A program made the translations under genes and the position numbers. From Oceanospirillaceae bacterium (lineage in GTDB: Bacteria; Pseudomonadota; Gammaproteobacteria; Pseudomonadales; Oceanobacteraceae), in contig PBQA01000015.1 in assembly GCA_002724925.1 (NCBI GenBank), positions 24,834-88,833 on the forward strand: a stretch of DNA of 64,000 bases, read 5' to 3'. Positions 8,565-18,260 of this stretch are shown here, in pieces. Below the pieces are notes generated by a model. It worked only from the letters and a program-made list of their open reading frames with translations. It was not told the origin of the DNA and made no database searches. The first letter of the stretch is position 1; each line of letters opens with the position of its first letter.

Positions 8565-8604
8565 CTTAATGAAGCGTTACGAGCGAAGCGCAGTAGCTCC
8601 GAAC

Positions 8605-9900
8605 TTACTTCTCAACGATAGCTACAACGCCCTGACCACCTGCTGCACAGATGGAAATCAGGCCACGACCAGAACCTTTCTCGTCGATCATTTTCGCCAG
8701 AGACGAAACAATACGACCACCGGTCGCTGCGAATGGGTGACCTGTTGCAATAGAAGAACCATTGATGTTCAGCTTGCTGCGATCAATGCTGCCCAGTGGC
8801 TTGTCACGGCCCAGACGCTCTTTACAGAACTTCTCGTCTTCCCATGCTTTCAGAGTAGACAGTACAACACCCGCGAACGCTTCGTGGATTTCGTAGAAGT
8901 CGAAGTCCTGCAGAGTCAGACCAGCGCGGTCCAGCATGCGAGGAACTGCGTATGCAGGCGCCATCAGCAGGCCTTCTTTCTCTTTGTTACCGTCTTTGCC
9001 GAAGAAATCGACAGCAGCAGTTTCGTAGAAAGAAAGATAAGCGCGTACTGGCAGGTTGTGCTCTTTCGCCCACTCTTCAGACGCCAGCAGTACACAAGAT
9101 GCACCGTCAGTCAGGGCTGATGAGTTAGCAGCAGTCAGAGTACCTTTACCAGACTTCTTATCGAATGCAGGCTTCAGTTTCGCCAGCTTGTCCATGTCTG
9201 GTTCGCGAGCCAGGTTGTCTTTTTCCAGGCCCTGGAACGGAGTCACCAGATCATCGAAGAAACCACGATCGTAGGCAGCCAGCAGGTTCTTGTGGCTGTT
9301 GAATGCGATTTCGTCCTGCTCTTCGCGGGTGATGCCCCACTCTTTCACAGTGATCTCAGTGTGATCACCCATAGACAGGCCAGTACGTGGCTCGCCGTTA
9401 CGAGGAATCAGAGGTGCCAGGTGCTTAGGACGAATCTTAGCCAGCTGCTTCAGTTTGTCCTTGGTGGTCTTCTTGCGGTTCGCTTCCAGCAGGATCTTAC
9501 GCAGGCCTTCGCTTACGCCGATCGGTGCATCAGAAGTGGTGTCAGAACCACCAGCGATTGCTGAATCGATGTGACCCAGAGCAATCTTGTTAGCCGCCAT
9601 CATCAGTGCCTGCAGACCAGTACCACACGCTTGCTGGATGTCAGTTGCTGGCGTTTGTGCGTCCAGAGCAGTGCTCAGTACACACTCACGAGTGAGGTTG
9701 AAGTCACGGCTGTGCTTGATTACAGCGCCAGCGATCACTTCACCGATACGCTCGCCCTGCAGGCTGTAGCGGTTTACCAGACCATTCAGTGCTGCAGTCA
9801 GCATGTCCTGGTTAGAAGCATAAGAGTACGCAGTATTAGAACGTGCGAAAGGAATACGGTTGCCGCCAATAATAGCGACGCGACGAACAGTCTGTGTCAT
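8605..9900 (-). CDS. Acetyl-CoA C-acyltransferase (thiolase, FadI/FadA2-like)
   Basis: A 431-residue thiolase that cleaves 3-ketoacyl-CoA with CoA (beta-oxidation), or condenses acetyl-CoA in reverse. The nucleophile is Cys92 in QQACGTG. EIHEAFAG, His388 in GHPFAATGGR and Cys418 in CAAGGQG complete the active site, with NSSALTDGA upstream. Length and insertions resemble the FadI branch rather than the roughly 390-residue FadA/AtoB type. It is transcribed divergently from a two-domain FabG. The same pairing occurs in Mycobacterium tuberculosis (fadA2 beside fabG4), which argues for a shared ketoacyl substrate. No fadJ/fadB partner is adjacent, so I give no symbol. A terminator follows. Confidence 0.9.
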   Translation of the reverse strand: MTQTVRRVAIIGGNRIPFARSNTAYSYASNQDMLTAALNGLVNRYSLQGERIGEVIAGAVIKHSRDFNLTRECVLSTALDAQTPATDIQQACGTGLQALMMAANKIALGHIDSAIAGGSDTTSDAPIGVSEGLRKILLEANRKKTTKDKLKQLAKIRPKHLAPLIPRNGEPRTGLSMGDHTEITVKEWGITREEQDEIAFNSHKNLLAAYDRGFFDDLVTPFQGLEKDNLAREPDMDKLAKLKPAFDKKSGKGTLTAANSSALTDGASCVLLASEEWAKEHNLPVRAYLSFYETAAVDFFGKDGNKEKEGLLMAPAYAVPRMLDRAGLTLQDFDFYEIHEAFAGVVLSTLKAWEDEKFCKERLGRDKPLGSIDRSKLNINGSSIATGHPFAATGGRIVSSLAKMIDEKGSGRGLISICAAGGQGVVAIVEK

Positions 9901-10183
9901 GTCTCAATCCTGTCGGTGTAAAAACGGGAGCTTGTATAAAACTTGCCTATATAACGGCAGAACGCAAAATATCACAATATTCTGCCCAGTGCTGCGCAAG
10001 TCTATCGAACCAGCAACTGGCAGCATTGGCTGAAGTGACATAAGACCGTATGCCTGAGGTCAATTTCAGGGGTTATTAATGTTGGTCTAATCTGTTACCT
10101 TCCGGCGCTGTACATCGTGCCGATGTGATCCAAGTATCAACTCCCGTAACCCAAACGCATGTAAGAAACGAACGGAACGGACC

Positions 10184-11602
10184 ATGAGCAACTTTTACGA
10201 AACAATGTTGAACAACAACCTGGGCCGCAGCCTGCTGAAAAACGTTGGCCTGCCTACCCCTATCGAACTGAAGCGCTACAACCCAAATCAGGAAACTTAC
10301 TTCGAAGGTAAGGTTCTGGTTGGTACCAGCAAGGGCGGTGCTCTGCTGAACGATCTGATGCGCAACCTGAAAGAAGCGAAAGCGACTGTTTACTTCCCAG
10401 CGGCTGCACAGACTGCTGCTGACATCCTGGCCGCTGCCGACAAAGCAGGCGTTCGTGCTATTGGTGTTGAAACCAAGAAAGGCATGGCTGAAAAGTTCGA
10501 CGCTCTGGTATTCGACGCTTCTGGCTTTGAAAGCGGCGCTGACCTGAACCAGCTCTACTACTTCTTCAACCCAGTTATGCGTCAGCTGAACAGCAACGGT
10601 CGCGTTATCGTTCTGGGTCGCCCACACATGAAAGCAAAGACTGGTGAACAGGCCGCAGCAATGCGTGCACTGGAAGGTTTCACCCGTTCTGTTGCTAAAG
10701 AAATCGGTAAGAAGTCTGCAAACGCTACTTCTGTTTACGTCGAAGAAGGCGCAGAAGCGAACATGGACTCTGCGTTCCGTTTCGTTATCTCTGCTAAGTC
10801 TGCGTACATGGACGGTCAGGTTCTGACTGTGTCTAAAGCTGACGCGAACACCTACCCAGACTGGCACAAGCCTCTGGCTGGCAAAGTTGCTCTGGTGACT
10901 GGTGCAGCACGTGGTATCGGTGAAGCAATCGCCCGTACTCTGGCTCGCGACGGCGCTAAAGTGGTTGGTCTGGACATTCCACCAGCAGAAGCAGATCTGA
11001 GCCGTGTTATGGCTGAAATCGGCGGCGAAGTACTGCTGGCTGACATCTCTTCTAAAGAAGCGCCTCAGCAGATTTCAGACAAACTGAAAGAACTGGGCGG
11101 CGGTGACGTGATTGTTCACAACGCAGGTGTTACCCGCGACAAGATGCTGGCGAACATGCCTGAGCACTGGTGGAACATGACCATCGACATCAACCTGCTG
11201 GCTGAAGAGCACATCAACGATGCACTGATCGCCAACAAAACCATCAACAAAGGCGCAAGCATCATCTGCGTATCTTCTATGAATGGTATTGCTGGTCAGC
11301 TTGGTCAGACCAACTACGCAGCGTCTAAAGCAGGTGTGATCGGTTACGTTCAGTACATGGCGCCTGAACTGGCTAAGAAAGGCATCACCATCAACGCAGT
11401 AGCTCCTGGTTTCATCGAAACTCAGATGACTGACGCTATTCCGTTCATGACTCGTGAAGTTGGCCGTCGCCTGAACTCTCTGTCTCAGGGCGGTAAGCCA
11501 GTAGACGTAGCAGAAACCATCGCGTTCTTCGGTAACCCGGCGTCTAACGGCGTTAGCGGTAACGTGGTACGTGTATGTGGTCAGTCTCTGGTTGGTGCGT
11601 GA
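10184..11602 (+). CDS. High-molecular-weight 3-oxoacyl-ACP/CoA reductase (FabG4-like)
   Basis: A 472-residue short-chain dehydrogenase with an extra N-terminal half. Residues 1-225 form a degenerate Rossmann-like, flavodoxin-type domain; residues 232-470 form a complete SDR. The NAD(P)H loop TGAARGIG is at 239-246, NAG at 313-315 and the catalytic Ser365, Tyr378 and Lys382 are in place. Standard FabG has about 245 residues. The two-domain type (M. tuberculosis FabG4) reduces 3-oxoacyl-CoA/ACP with NADH. It is divergent from a thiolase, so the pair could interconvert ketoacyl intermediates. Codon use is strikingly uniform (CTG, GGT, AAA, CGT), which suggests high expression. Confidence 0.88.
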   Translation: MSNFYETMLNNNLGRSLLKNVGLPTPIELKRYNPNQETYFEGKVLVGTSKGGALLNDLMRNLKEAKATVYFPAAAQTAADILAAADKAGVRAIGVETKKGMAEKFDALVFDASGFESGADLNQLYYFFNPVMRQLNSNGRVIVLGRPHMKAKTGEQAAAMRALEGFTRSVAKEIGKKSANATSVYVEEGAEANMDSAFRFVISAKSAYMDGQVLTVSKADANTYPDWHKPLAGKVALVTGAARGIGEAIARTLARDGAKVVGLDIPPAEADLSRVMAEIGGEVLLADISSKEAPQQISDKLKELGGGDVIVHNAGVTRDKMLANMPEHWWNMTIDINLLAEEHINDALIANKTINKGASIICVSSMNGIAGQLGQTNYAASKAGVIGYVQYMAPELAKKGITINAVAPGFIETQMTDAIPFMTREVGRRLNSLSQGGKPVDVAETIAFFGNPASNGVSGNVVRVCGQSLVGA

Positions 11603-11629
11603 TTACGCAGAATACTAGACACTGAAACG

Positions 11630-11657
11630 AAAAAGCCGGCAATTGCCGGCTTTTTTG
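11630..11657 (+). terminator. Terminator of the FabG4-like gene
   Basis: GCCGGC-AATT-GCCGGC stem followed by TTTTTT, 30 bases past the stop codon. An upstream A-run makes it usable for the convergent small gene at 11689-11892 as well. Confidence 0.88.
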
Positions 11658-11688
11658 TGTCTGATACTCGGTCAAATTATTAATCCAT

Positions 11689-11892
11689 TCACCGCTTCTT
11701 TTTCGCTTTCTTCTTACGTAAAAAATCTTTCACGGGCGTCTTCTTCGTAGGCAGAGCACCTTCAAAACGCTTGCGCATCTCTTCAACTTTTTCTTCTTTG
11801 TCTTTGTGTGAGCGCTCTGCACGGTGCTTCTCACCCGCTTTTGCGAAATCTACTACTTTCGAGTCTGCCAACGCTGCCTCCGCTGAAGCCAA
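11689..11892 (-). CDS. Small basic hypothetical protein
   Basis: A 67-residue, strongly charged protein ending in a lysine/arginine cluster (FLRKKKAKKKR). Its middle is helical with alternating K/E, with no membrane segment and no Cys. I do not recognise a family. The only reasonable start is a TTG at 11890-11892, because an in-frame stop lies six codons upstream. Its 5' end faces hrpB with about 60 bp between, so the two share a promoter region. The charge pattern would fit a nucleic-acid-binding or ribosome-associated peptide, but this is speculation. Confidence 0.5.
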   Translation of the reverse strand: MASAEAALADSKVVDFAKAGEKHRAERSHKDKEEKVEEMRKRFEGALPTKKTPVKDFLRKKKAKKKR

Positions 11893-11953
11893 TAACGATG
11901 ATGACCTTCATGCTATCATCAAGGTCTTTCAGTTCCAGTAGCAAAAGAGTGCA

Positions 11954-14401
11954 ATGTCCACAGTTTTACCCATTGATGCGGTTCTTGACGACCTGAAAGC
12001 CGCACTCGCAGTGAATGCCAATACGCTGCTGATCGCTCAGCCCGGCGCCGGTAAAACAACTCGCGTCCCTCTGGTTCTTCTTCAGGAAGAATGGCTGGCT
12101 GGAAAGAAGATCCTCATGCTCGAACCTCGTCGGGTTGCTGCACGTAATGCCGCAACCTTTATGGCAACGCAATTAAATGAAAAAGCCGGCGGCACCGTCG
12201 GTTATCGTATGCGCCTTGAAAGTAAGGTATCGGCAACGACGAGGATTGAAGTGGTCACGGAAGGTATCCTTACCCGTATGCTTCTGGATGATCCGGAGCT
12301 TTCAGGAGTAGGCCTGATTATCTTTGACGAATTCCATGAGCGGAATCTGGCCTCAGATCAGGGCCTAGCTCTGTGTCTTCAGGCGCAGCAGGTGTTTAAT
12401 CCTGAATTAAAGCTGCTGGTGATGTCGGCCACGCTGGATGCCCCGGAGTTGTCGGGTCTGCTGGACGCACCTGTTATCGAATCGGAAGGTCGCACGTTTC
12501 CGGTAGAAAACCATTACCGCCCTCCCCGCGATGCCAATGAGCGTTTGGTGCCTCACGTTTGTCGAGTCATAGGTGAAGCCCTGCGCGATACGGAGGGCGA
12601 TATTCTGGTCTTTCTGCCGGGCGCAGGCGAGATCAGCCGGGTGCAAGAATCGCTGGCTGGCACCATAGACAATATTCTGATCACCCCACTACATGGCCAA
12701 CTCAGTGATAAAGACCAGAAAGTCGCGCTGACGCCTGATTCTGAAGGTCGCCGCAAAGTCATTCTCTCAACAAACATTGCTGAGAGCTCGGTGACGATTG
12801 ACGGAGTGCGCACCGTAATTGATTGCGGGCTGGAAAAACGCGTTCGTTTTCGCGCAGTACTTGGGATGCAGGAGCTGGTCACACAGGACATCTCCCAGGC
12901 CAGTGCTGTCCAACGTGCAGGCCGTGCCGGACGACAAGCCCCCGGTGTCTGCTACCGCCTGTTTACCGAAACCAGTATGCAGCAACGTCCTGCCCATATC
13001 CGCCCGGAAATTAGCGGTGCTGATCTCGCGCCTCTGCTGCTGGATCTGGTGCAGTGGGGAGCGTCTGCCGGCGAACTCGACTGGCTGACACCGCCTCCTA
13101 CAGGGCACCTGAATCAGGCAGCTGATCTACTGAGTACCCTTGGCATTCTGCAGGAAGGTCAGCTGACCGGGCATGGCCAGCAATGCATGCAAACCGGGCT
13201 GGAGCCACGACTGGCCAATATGCTTATCCGGGGAGCCAGCGCTGGCATGGCCACCGCCGCCTGCGAGCTGGCAGCACTGCTGCAAGAGCCTGCGCTGCTG
13301 CGCCAGCAGGACGATATCGAGCGGATCATCCACCACGAACGCGGTTCACCGCGTTGGAAAGCGCGTATTGCTCCTCGGGCACGGCGATTGGAGAAATCGC
13401 TGCCCAGTAAAAGCGCAACGAGCGCCCATGCTGACACTGGATTTCTGTTGGGTTGCGCTTACCCAGACAGAATCGCCCAGAAACGCAGCTCAGACACCCA
13501 GTATCTGCTAGCGTCGGGCGCAGGCGCTGCGCTCTCTGACCACAGTCCGTTAACGGGTCAGGCGTGGCTCGCCTGCGCTGATATTGCCGCAGGACAACCC
13601 AACCGTATCCGTACCGCGGCGACGCTTTCAGAACAGGCGCTGTCGCAACTCACCGAGCTCCATCCGCACATGCTCAGCCGCCATATCGACGCGCGCTGGC
13701 TCGATAACGGCCAGCTTCAGACAGAAGAACAGCAGTGCCTCGGTAAGCTCGTGGTGGAACGTAAAAAGCTCGACTCCATGAGCGCTGACGACTGGCAGCA
13801 AGCCTGGCGCGACCTGATCAGCGCGAAAGGACTCAACATCCTCAACTGGGATGACAGCGCGACGACATTGCGTGCACGCATGCAGCTTGCCCATCAGCAC
13901 GATTCAAGCGCGTGGCCGGATGTCTCAGATGAAGCACTACTGCGCCGGCTCGACGACTGGCTGATGCCGTTTTTAAATAGCGCACGGAACCTGCGCGATC
14001 TGAAAAAACTGAACCTGAACGACGCACTGCTCTCAATACTGGAATGGAACCAGCAACAAGCGCTGGCATCACTGGTACCGACGCATATTAAAGTCCCCAG
14101 CGGATCGAATATCCGCATCGATTACAGCCAGAACCCTCCGGTGCTGGCCGTCAAACTGCAAGAAATGTTCGGTTTTGAAGGCCAGCCGTCCATTCTGAAT
14201 GGTCAGCTGCCACTGATGATTCATCTGTTATCACCGGCACAGCGCCCTCTTCAGGTCACTCAGGATCTACCCCATTTCTGGCGGCACACGTACGCTGAGG
14301 TACGCAAAGATATGCGCGGTCGCTACCCGAAGCATCCCTGGCCGGAAGACCCGATGTCGGCGGAAGCGACCAGATTTACAAAACGCCGACCTCAATCATG
14401 A
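11954..14401 (+). CDS. hrpB: ATP-dependent helicase HrpB
   Basis: An 815-residue DEAH-box helicase. Walker A GAGKT is at residues 31-35, motif II is DEFH followed by ERN, motif III SAT follows, and motif VI QRAGRAGRQAPG comes before YRLFTE. The C-terminal signature HTYAEVRKDMRGRYPKHPWP is the hallmark of HrpB as opposed to HrpA. HrpB is a cytoplasmic RNA/DNA helicase-like protein whose cellular role is not well defined. It is the typical length for the family (about 800-850). The ATG at 11954 has only a weak AAAGAG upstream. Confidence 0.94.
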   Translation: MSTVLPIDAVLDDLKAALAVNANTLLIAQPGAGKTTRVPLVLLQEEWLAGKKILMLEPRRVAARNAATFMATQLNEKAGGTVGYRMRLESKVSATTRIEVVTEGILTRMLLDDPELSGVGLIIFDEFHERNLASDQGLALCLQAQQVFNPELKLLVMSATLDAPELSGLLDAPVIESEGRTFPVENHYRPPRDANERLVPHVCRVIGEALRDTEGDILVFLPGAGEISRVQESLAGTIDNILITPLHGQLSDKDQKVALTPDSEGRRKVILSTNIAESSVTIDGVRTVIDCGLEKRVRFRAVLGMQELVTQDISQASAVQRAGRAGRQAPGVCYRLFTETSMQQRPAHIRPEISGADLAPLLLDLVQWGASAGELDWLTPPPTGHLNQAADLLSTLGILQEGQLTGHGQQCMQTGLEPRLANMLIRGASAGMATAACELAALLQEPALLRQQDDIERIIHHERGSPRWKARIAPRARRLEKSLPSKSATSAHADTGFLLGCAYPDRIAQKRSSDTQYLLASGAGAALSDHSPLTGQAWLACADIAAGQPNRIRTAATLSEQALSQLTELHPHMLSRHIDARWLDNGQLQTEEQQCLGKLVVERKKLDSMSADDWQQAWRDLISAKGLNILNWDDSATTLRARMQLAHQHDSSAWPDVSDEALLRRLDDWLMPFLNSARNLRDLKKLNLNDALLSILEWNQQQALASLVPTHIKVPSGSNIRIDYSQNPPVLAVKLQEMFGFEGQPSILNGQLPLMIHLLSPAQRPLQVTQDLPHFWRHTYAEVRKDMRGRYPKHPWPEDPMSAEATRFTKRRPQS

Positions 14402-14477
14402 ACTGTCGTACAGTATTTGAACGAAATATCGGATACAATGCGCCATAAAGATTATAAAAAAACGATGGAGGGACCCC

Positions 14478-14900
14478 ATGCGACAGCTCATATTGGCTGC
14501 TGCCATCATCATTGCCGTTCTTTCTGCCGTCTGGTTTACCCAGCCACGGCTCAGCGAAAATCTGAATAACCCATCGGATGCCGTAACAACTGAAAATGAA
14601 ACGGCTGATGAAACCAGCAGTACTGCAGCTACTCCAGATTCAGCCTCATCCAACGCACACAGTGATCATGACCATGATCACGACGGCGAACTTCCCGCCG
14701 AGCTCGAGGAGTACATCGAAAGCCAGCGCATACCCGCCAGTGAAATACCGATTACCGTTCATGGAGATGGAACTGCAACCGCCCACACCGGAAAACAATA
14801 CTCAACTGTGATGATGATGATCATCGATGAAGATGGCACGCGTCGAATGGTCGAGCGGCAAATTACCCCTGAAGGAACCGTGGTAGTACCCAATGAATAA
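14478..14900 (+). CDS. His/Asp-rich membrane-anchored protein coupled to a metalloprotease-like gene
   Basis: A 140-residue protein not assigned to a family. It has an N-terminal signal anchor (about residues 3-20), a Thr/Ser/Glu/Asn-rich linker, a short HSDHDHDHDGE cluster at about 62-72 likely to bind divalent metal, and a C-terminal globular part of about 65 residues (PITVHGDGTA...RRMVERQITPEG). A strong GGAGGG site precedes its ATG. Its stop codon overlaps the start of the next gene (ATGAATAA), so it is co-translated with the HExxH protein. A periplasmic metal-handling or maturation role for that protein is an attractive inference, not shown by sequence. Confidence 0.7.
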   Translation: MRQLILAAAIIIAVLSAVWFTQPRLSENLNNPSDAVTTENETADETSSTAATPDSASSNAHSDHDHDHDGELPAELEEYIESQRIPASEIPITVHGDGTATAHTGKQYSTVMMMIIDEDGTRRMVERQITPEGTVVVPNE

Positions 14901-17900
14901 GTTTTTGAGCCTTTTATTCTTGATTGCCTGTAGTGCACAAGCTGACATTATCATCGTGAATCAAAATGATCCTGATGAGGGCCTGAACGACCCCTCTGAA
15001 CGCACTCCAATAGGTGGAAACACGGGTGAGACTCTGGGTGAACAGCGACTCAATGTTTTATTTGAAGCTGCCCGTATTTTAAATGAGAGCCTGGATATAA
15101 AATACGATGTCCACGTCGGTTCGCAATTTACAGTTCTACCTTGCTCAGACGATGGTACGGTATTGGGTCAAGCTGGAGCTTCTGACTATTACCTGGATTA
15201 TTCAAATGGGAGCGTAGTTCCATATGCGCTGGCAAATCACATACTCGACAGAGACCTGAATGGCTCTGGGCTAGAAATTGACACCCAGTTTAACAGCGCG
15301 CTCGACAATCAAAATGGCTGTACGGCCGGTTTGAGTTGGTATTATGGTTTTGATTCAGCGCCAGATGACAGCACATCATTTTTAAGCGTTGTCTTACATG
15401 AAATAGTTCATGGAATGGGATTCATCGGGTTAATGAGATCGTCTGCGCATGCTCCTTTCAGCTGGCCTGATGGTAAAGAAGGCTTCAGCCTGTTATCTAA
15501 AAATCTCGGACGCGCAGGCTTATCAGCTACGTTAGACGAGATGACTCGCGGCCAGCGTATTACCGCAATGACATCTGGCGACAGACTGACGTGGAAAGGC
15601 GATTCAGCCAATAACAAAACCAGCAATTATTCTAGCGGCGTCAATCAGAATGAAATTCAGTTTTACGCACCTTCCAGTTTCGATTCTGGCTCTTCCCTGT
15701 CCCACTTTGATGTTGACTTAGCACCAGACGAGCTCATGGAGCCGATATACACTGACACTTTCTCTGATATCGGACTGTCGCTTGAAGTATTGATCGACAT
15801 AGGCTGGTCGCCAAATCCGGATAACCTTCCGAACTACCCGCCCGAGTTCACAGAAGTACCCACACAGTCGACAACTGAAGACACCTCTTTCGATGTCGAA
15901 CTCAGTGCTACAGACATCAACGATGATGAGCTGACCTATCATGTTTCAAGCGTTTCTGCGGGCTTATCAGCAAGTGTCAGCGGAGCAACTTTAACTGTCT
16001 CACCCGACGAGAATTTTTTTGGTGAAGGCTCTGTTACTGCTTCCGTTTACGATGGTGAAAACACTGTGACAACCAGCTTTAGCGTGACTGTCACACCAGT
16101 GAACGATGAGCCAGCGATTTCTGAAGTTGCGGATGTCACATTCCCTGAAGGGGATACTGCTTCCTTAACGATCTCAGTGTCAGACGTCGATAATGCCATG
16201 AATGAATTGAGCGTCACGGCGACAACGACTAACACAGAGCTTGGTATGACCTTGAGCGATAAAGAAATCTCGTTTACTCCAGACGAGAATTACTTCGGCC
16301 AAGGTGTCGTAACCGTGACTGTAAGTGACGGAGATAAACAAAGTAGTCTTAGCTTTAACGTCACAATCACCAACATTAACGACGAACCGGTGCTTTTGAC
16401 GGAATCACACCAAACATTAACAGAAGACACCCCTCTGACACTGACACTGACTGCAGTGGATTTGGATGGTGACGCTCTGACCTACTCAATACTGGGAACT
16501 CGTCAAGGTGTCAGCGCAGCCATCAGTGGAGCAGAACTTACAATAACTCCCGATGAAAACTTTAATGGTAGCTCAACACTGACTGTGATCGTCAGTGATG
16601 GAATCGCAGACCGTGGAACTGCGATCAGCCTGACAGTTACGCCAGAAAATGATGAGCCGGTACTCGACGCTATAACAAACCGCTCTTTCGAACAGGCATC
16701 GGGCGCAACGATTGCCCTCAGTGGTAGTGACGTCGACGGCGACGCTCTGAGTTTCAGTGTGGAAAGTCTTAACCCGGAACTAGTAACCGCTACCGTCGAA
16801 GGAAGCACACTGGTACTGGCTGCCGCCGATGAGTTCAACGGCAGCGCTACAATATCGGTAAGTGTTACTGACGGTGAGTTATCAGACACAAAAACCTTTA
16901 TTGCAACTGTTATCGACGGGACCGAGCCGTCTCCCCTATCCATCCTGGTGAATGATCAGGTCGTAGCATCTGGCTCGCGAATTGAAGTGGATTCTCTTTC
17001 AACCGTAGAGTTCGAGGTATCAGGAGGTAACGGACAATACAGCTTTGAGGTTTTCTATCAGGGTAACCGCCCTGACCTTCTTGAAGGGGAAGGTAATCGC
17101 CGTGAACTTAGACTGCCGACAGCCGGTGCCTTTGCTGGTGATTACCTCATTACTATCGACGACGGTCTGGCGAGCGTAGACGAGGCAACAGTTACCCTAA
17201 GCCGACCTTTACTGCTTACTCCTTCAGTTACTCCTGTGATGGCGGGATCAAGTCAGGCCAGACTGCTCGCAACAGGCGGCACTGTTGGCTCGGACGTGAC
17301 CTTCTCCGTAGACAGTGGCGAACTACCTGAGGGCAGCACTGCCCCGGTATTCACTGACAATGAGGGCGGCACAGTCATTACTGCAACTGCGGCGGATAAC
17401 TCTGAAGCTAACAACCCGGCTTCTGTTCATATCGATGCAACAAATGCCACCCCTGGGCTATACGCAGTAGAGGCTAGCGTCAGTTCTGCGCCAGCCGCGT
17501 CGTTTGACTTACAAGTCGTTGCGAGAAATCAGGTAATGTTCAATGTCGTAGATAGTTCAGGTATTGGATTAGAAGCCCTGGTTACGGTCGATGACGAGCG
17601 CACAAATGCATGGGGCATAGAGCAATCGGTAATGACAACAGACGATGGTTCGGCAGAGCTGGCTCTGCCAGATACCAGTCTCAATCTGACCGTGAGCAAA
17701 GAGGGATATAACTCCAAGATAATCGAGTATCAGGGCTCTTCTCAAGTGACAGTTACCCTCGAAGTGTCAGATGGATACTACCGATTGACTGGTCTGGTTA
17801 CCGCAGAAGGATTTGATTTCCGCTTTATACGCCCTGAACTGAAGCTGACCATGTCGGATGAATCAGTACTATCGATCCGGCCGACAACAGTCGCGGATAA

Positions 17901-18201
17901 TCAGGTACAGTTTGAATGGATCGGTGACGTTCAGGAGCTTTCTCCACAGACACTGACAGTTAGCCACCGAAGTGCAGATGCTGTGGAAGTGACTTTGCGA
18001 CCTGACCTCGGAGAGGAGGAGGTTTCCATCTCTCTGATCGGTCCCGATGTGGCCCCGGCACCGGGCAACGATGACAATGAGTCCGGTCAAACAGATTCAG
18101 GCAATAGTGACTCCGGCGGCAGCTCTGGCGGCGGCAACGCAGCCTGGTTGCTTGTAACGGCAATGGTATTGATTGGTCGCCGTCGTCTGAAAACTTCCTG
18201 A
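14893..18201 (+). CDS. Secreted HExxH metalloprotease-like protein with cadherin-like repeats and GlyGly-CTERM tail (paralogue 1)
   Basis: A 1102-residue exported protein. The signal peptide ends near residue 17 (AQA). An N-terminal catalytic-looking domain of about 300 residues carries LHEIVHGMGF, with His169, Glu170 and His173 as the zinc site. Next come about four tandem cadherin/VCBS-like repeats of about 95 residues with NDEPV linkers and D-x-D-G-D-x-L calcium-type motifs, then Ig-like and carboxypeptidase-regulatory-like segments. A Gly/Ser/Asp linker leads to a C-terminal hydrophobic helix and RRR tail, the GlyGly-CTERM pattern. Such tails are processed by rhombosortase after type II secretion in other bacteria. 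It pairs with the paralogue downstream. Confidence 0.82.
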   Translation: MNKFLSLLFLIACSAQADIIIVNQNDPDEGLNDPSERTPIGGNTGETLGEQRLNVLFEAARILNESLDIKYDVHVGSQFTVLPCSDDGTVLGQAGASDYYLDYSNGSVVPYALANHILDRDLNGSGLEIDTQFNSALDNQNGCTAGLSWYYGFDSAPDDSTSFLSVVLHEIVHGMGFIGLMRSSAHAPFSWPDGKEGFSLLSKNLGRAGLSATLDEMTRGQRITAMTSGDRLTWKGDSANNKTSNYSSGVNQNEIQFYAPSSFDSGSSLSHFDVDLAPDELMEPIYTDTFSDIGLSLEVLIDIGWSPNPDNLPNYPPEFTEVPTQSTTEDTSFDVELSATDINDDELTYHVSSVSAGLSASVSGATLTVSPDENFFGEGSVTASVYDGENTVTTSFSVTVTPVNDEPAISEVADVTFPEGDTASLTISVSDVDNAMNELSVTATTTNTELGMTLSDKEISFTPDENYFGQGVVTVTVSDGDKQSSLSFNVTITNINDEPVLLTESHQTLTEDTPLTLTLTAVDLDGDALTYSILGTRQGVSAAISGAELTITPDENFNGSSTLTVIVSDGIADRGTAISLTVTPENDEPVLDAITNRSFEQASGATIALSGSDVDGDALSFSVESLNPELVTATVEGSTLVLAAADEFNGSATISVSVTDGELSDTKTFIATVIDGTEPSPLSILVNDQVVASGSRIEVDSLSTVEFEVSGGNGQYSFEVFYQGNRPDLLEGEGNRRELRLPTAGAFAGDYLITIDDGLASVDEATVTLSRPLLLTPSVTPVMAGSSQARLLATGGTVGSDVTFSVDSGELPEGSTAPVFTDNEGGTVITATAADNSEANNPASVHIDATNATPGLYAVEASVSSAPAASFDLQVVARNQVMFNVVDSSGIGLEALVTVDDERTNAWGIEQSVMTTDDGSAELALPDTSLNLTVSKEGYNSKIIEYQGSSQVTVTLEVSDGYYRLTGLVTAEGFDFRFIRPELKLTMSDESVLSIRPTTVADNQVQFEWIGDVQELSPQTLTVSHRSADAVEVTLRPDLGEEEVSISLIGPDVAPAPGNDDNESGQTDSGNSDSGGSSGGGNAAWLLVTAMVLIGRRRLKTS

Positions 18202-18215
18202 TAACGCCCGAAAAC

Positions 18216-18240
18216 AGTGTCTCTGTAACACAGAGACACT
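18216..18240. other. Perfect 10-bp hairpin between the two paralogues
   Basis: AGTGTCTCTG-TAACA-CAGAGACACT, fifteen bases past the first metalloprotease-like gene's stop. No T-run follows on the plus strand, so it is either a weak terminator or a processing or stabilising stem for the upstream mRNA. On the minus strand it is followed by TTTT. Confidence 0.5.
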
Positions 18241-18260
18241 AACAACACTTACATGGATTA

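Noticed and set aside
10076..10867. A 263-residue open frame antisense to the FabG4-like gene
   Set aside because: It mirrors a highly codon-biased gene (few stops on the other strand), has no ribosome site and no protein-family features.
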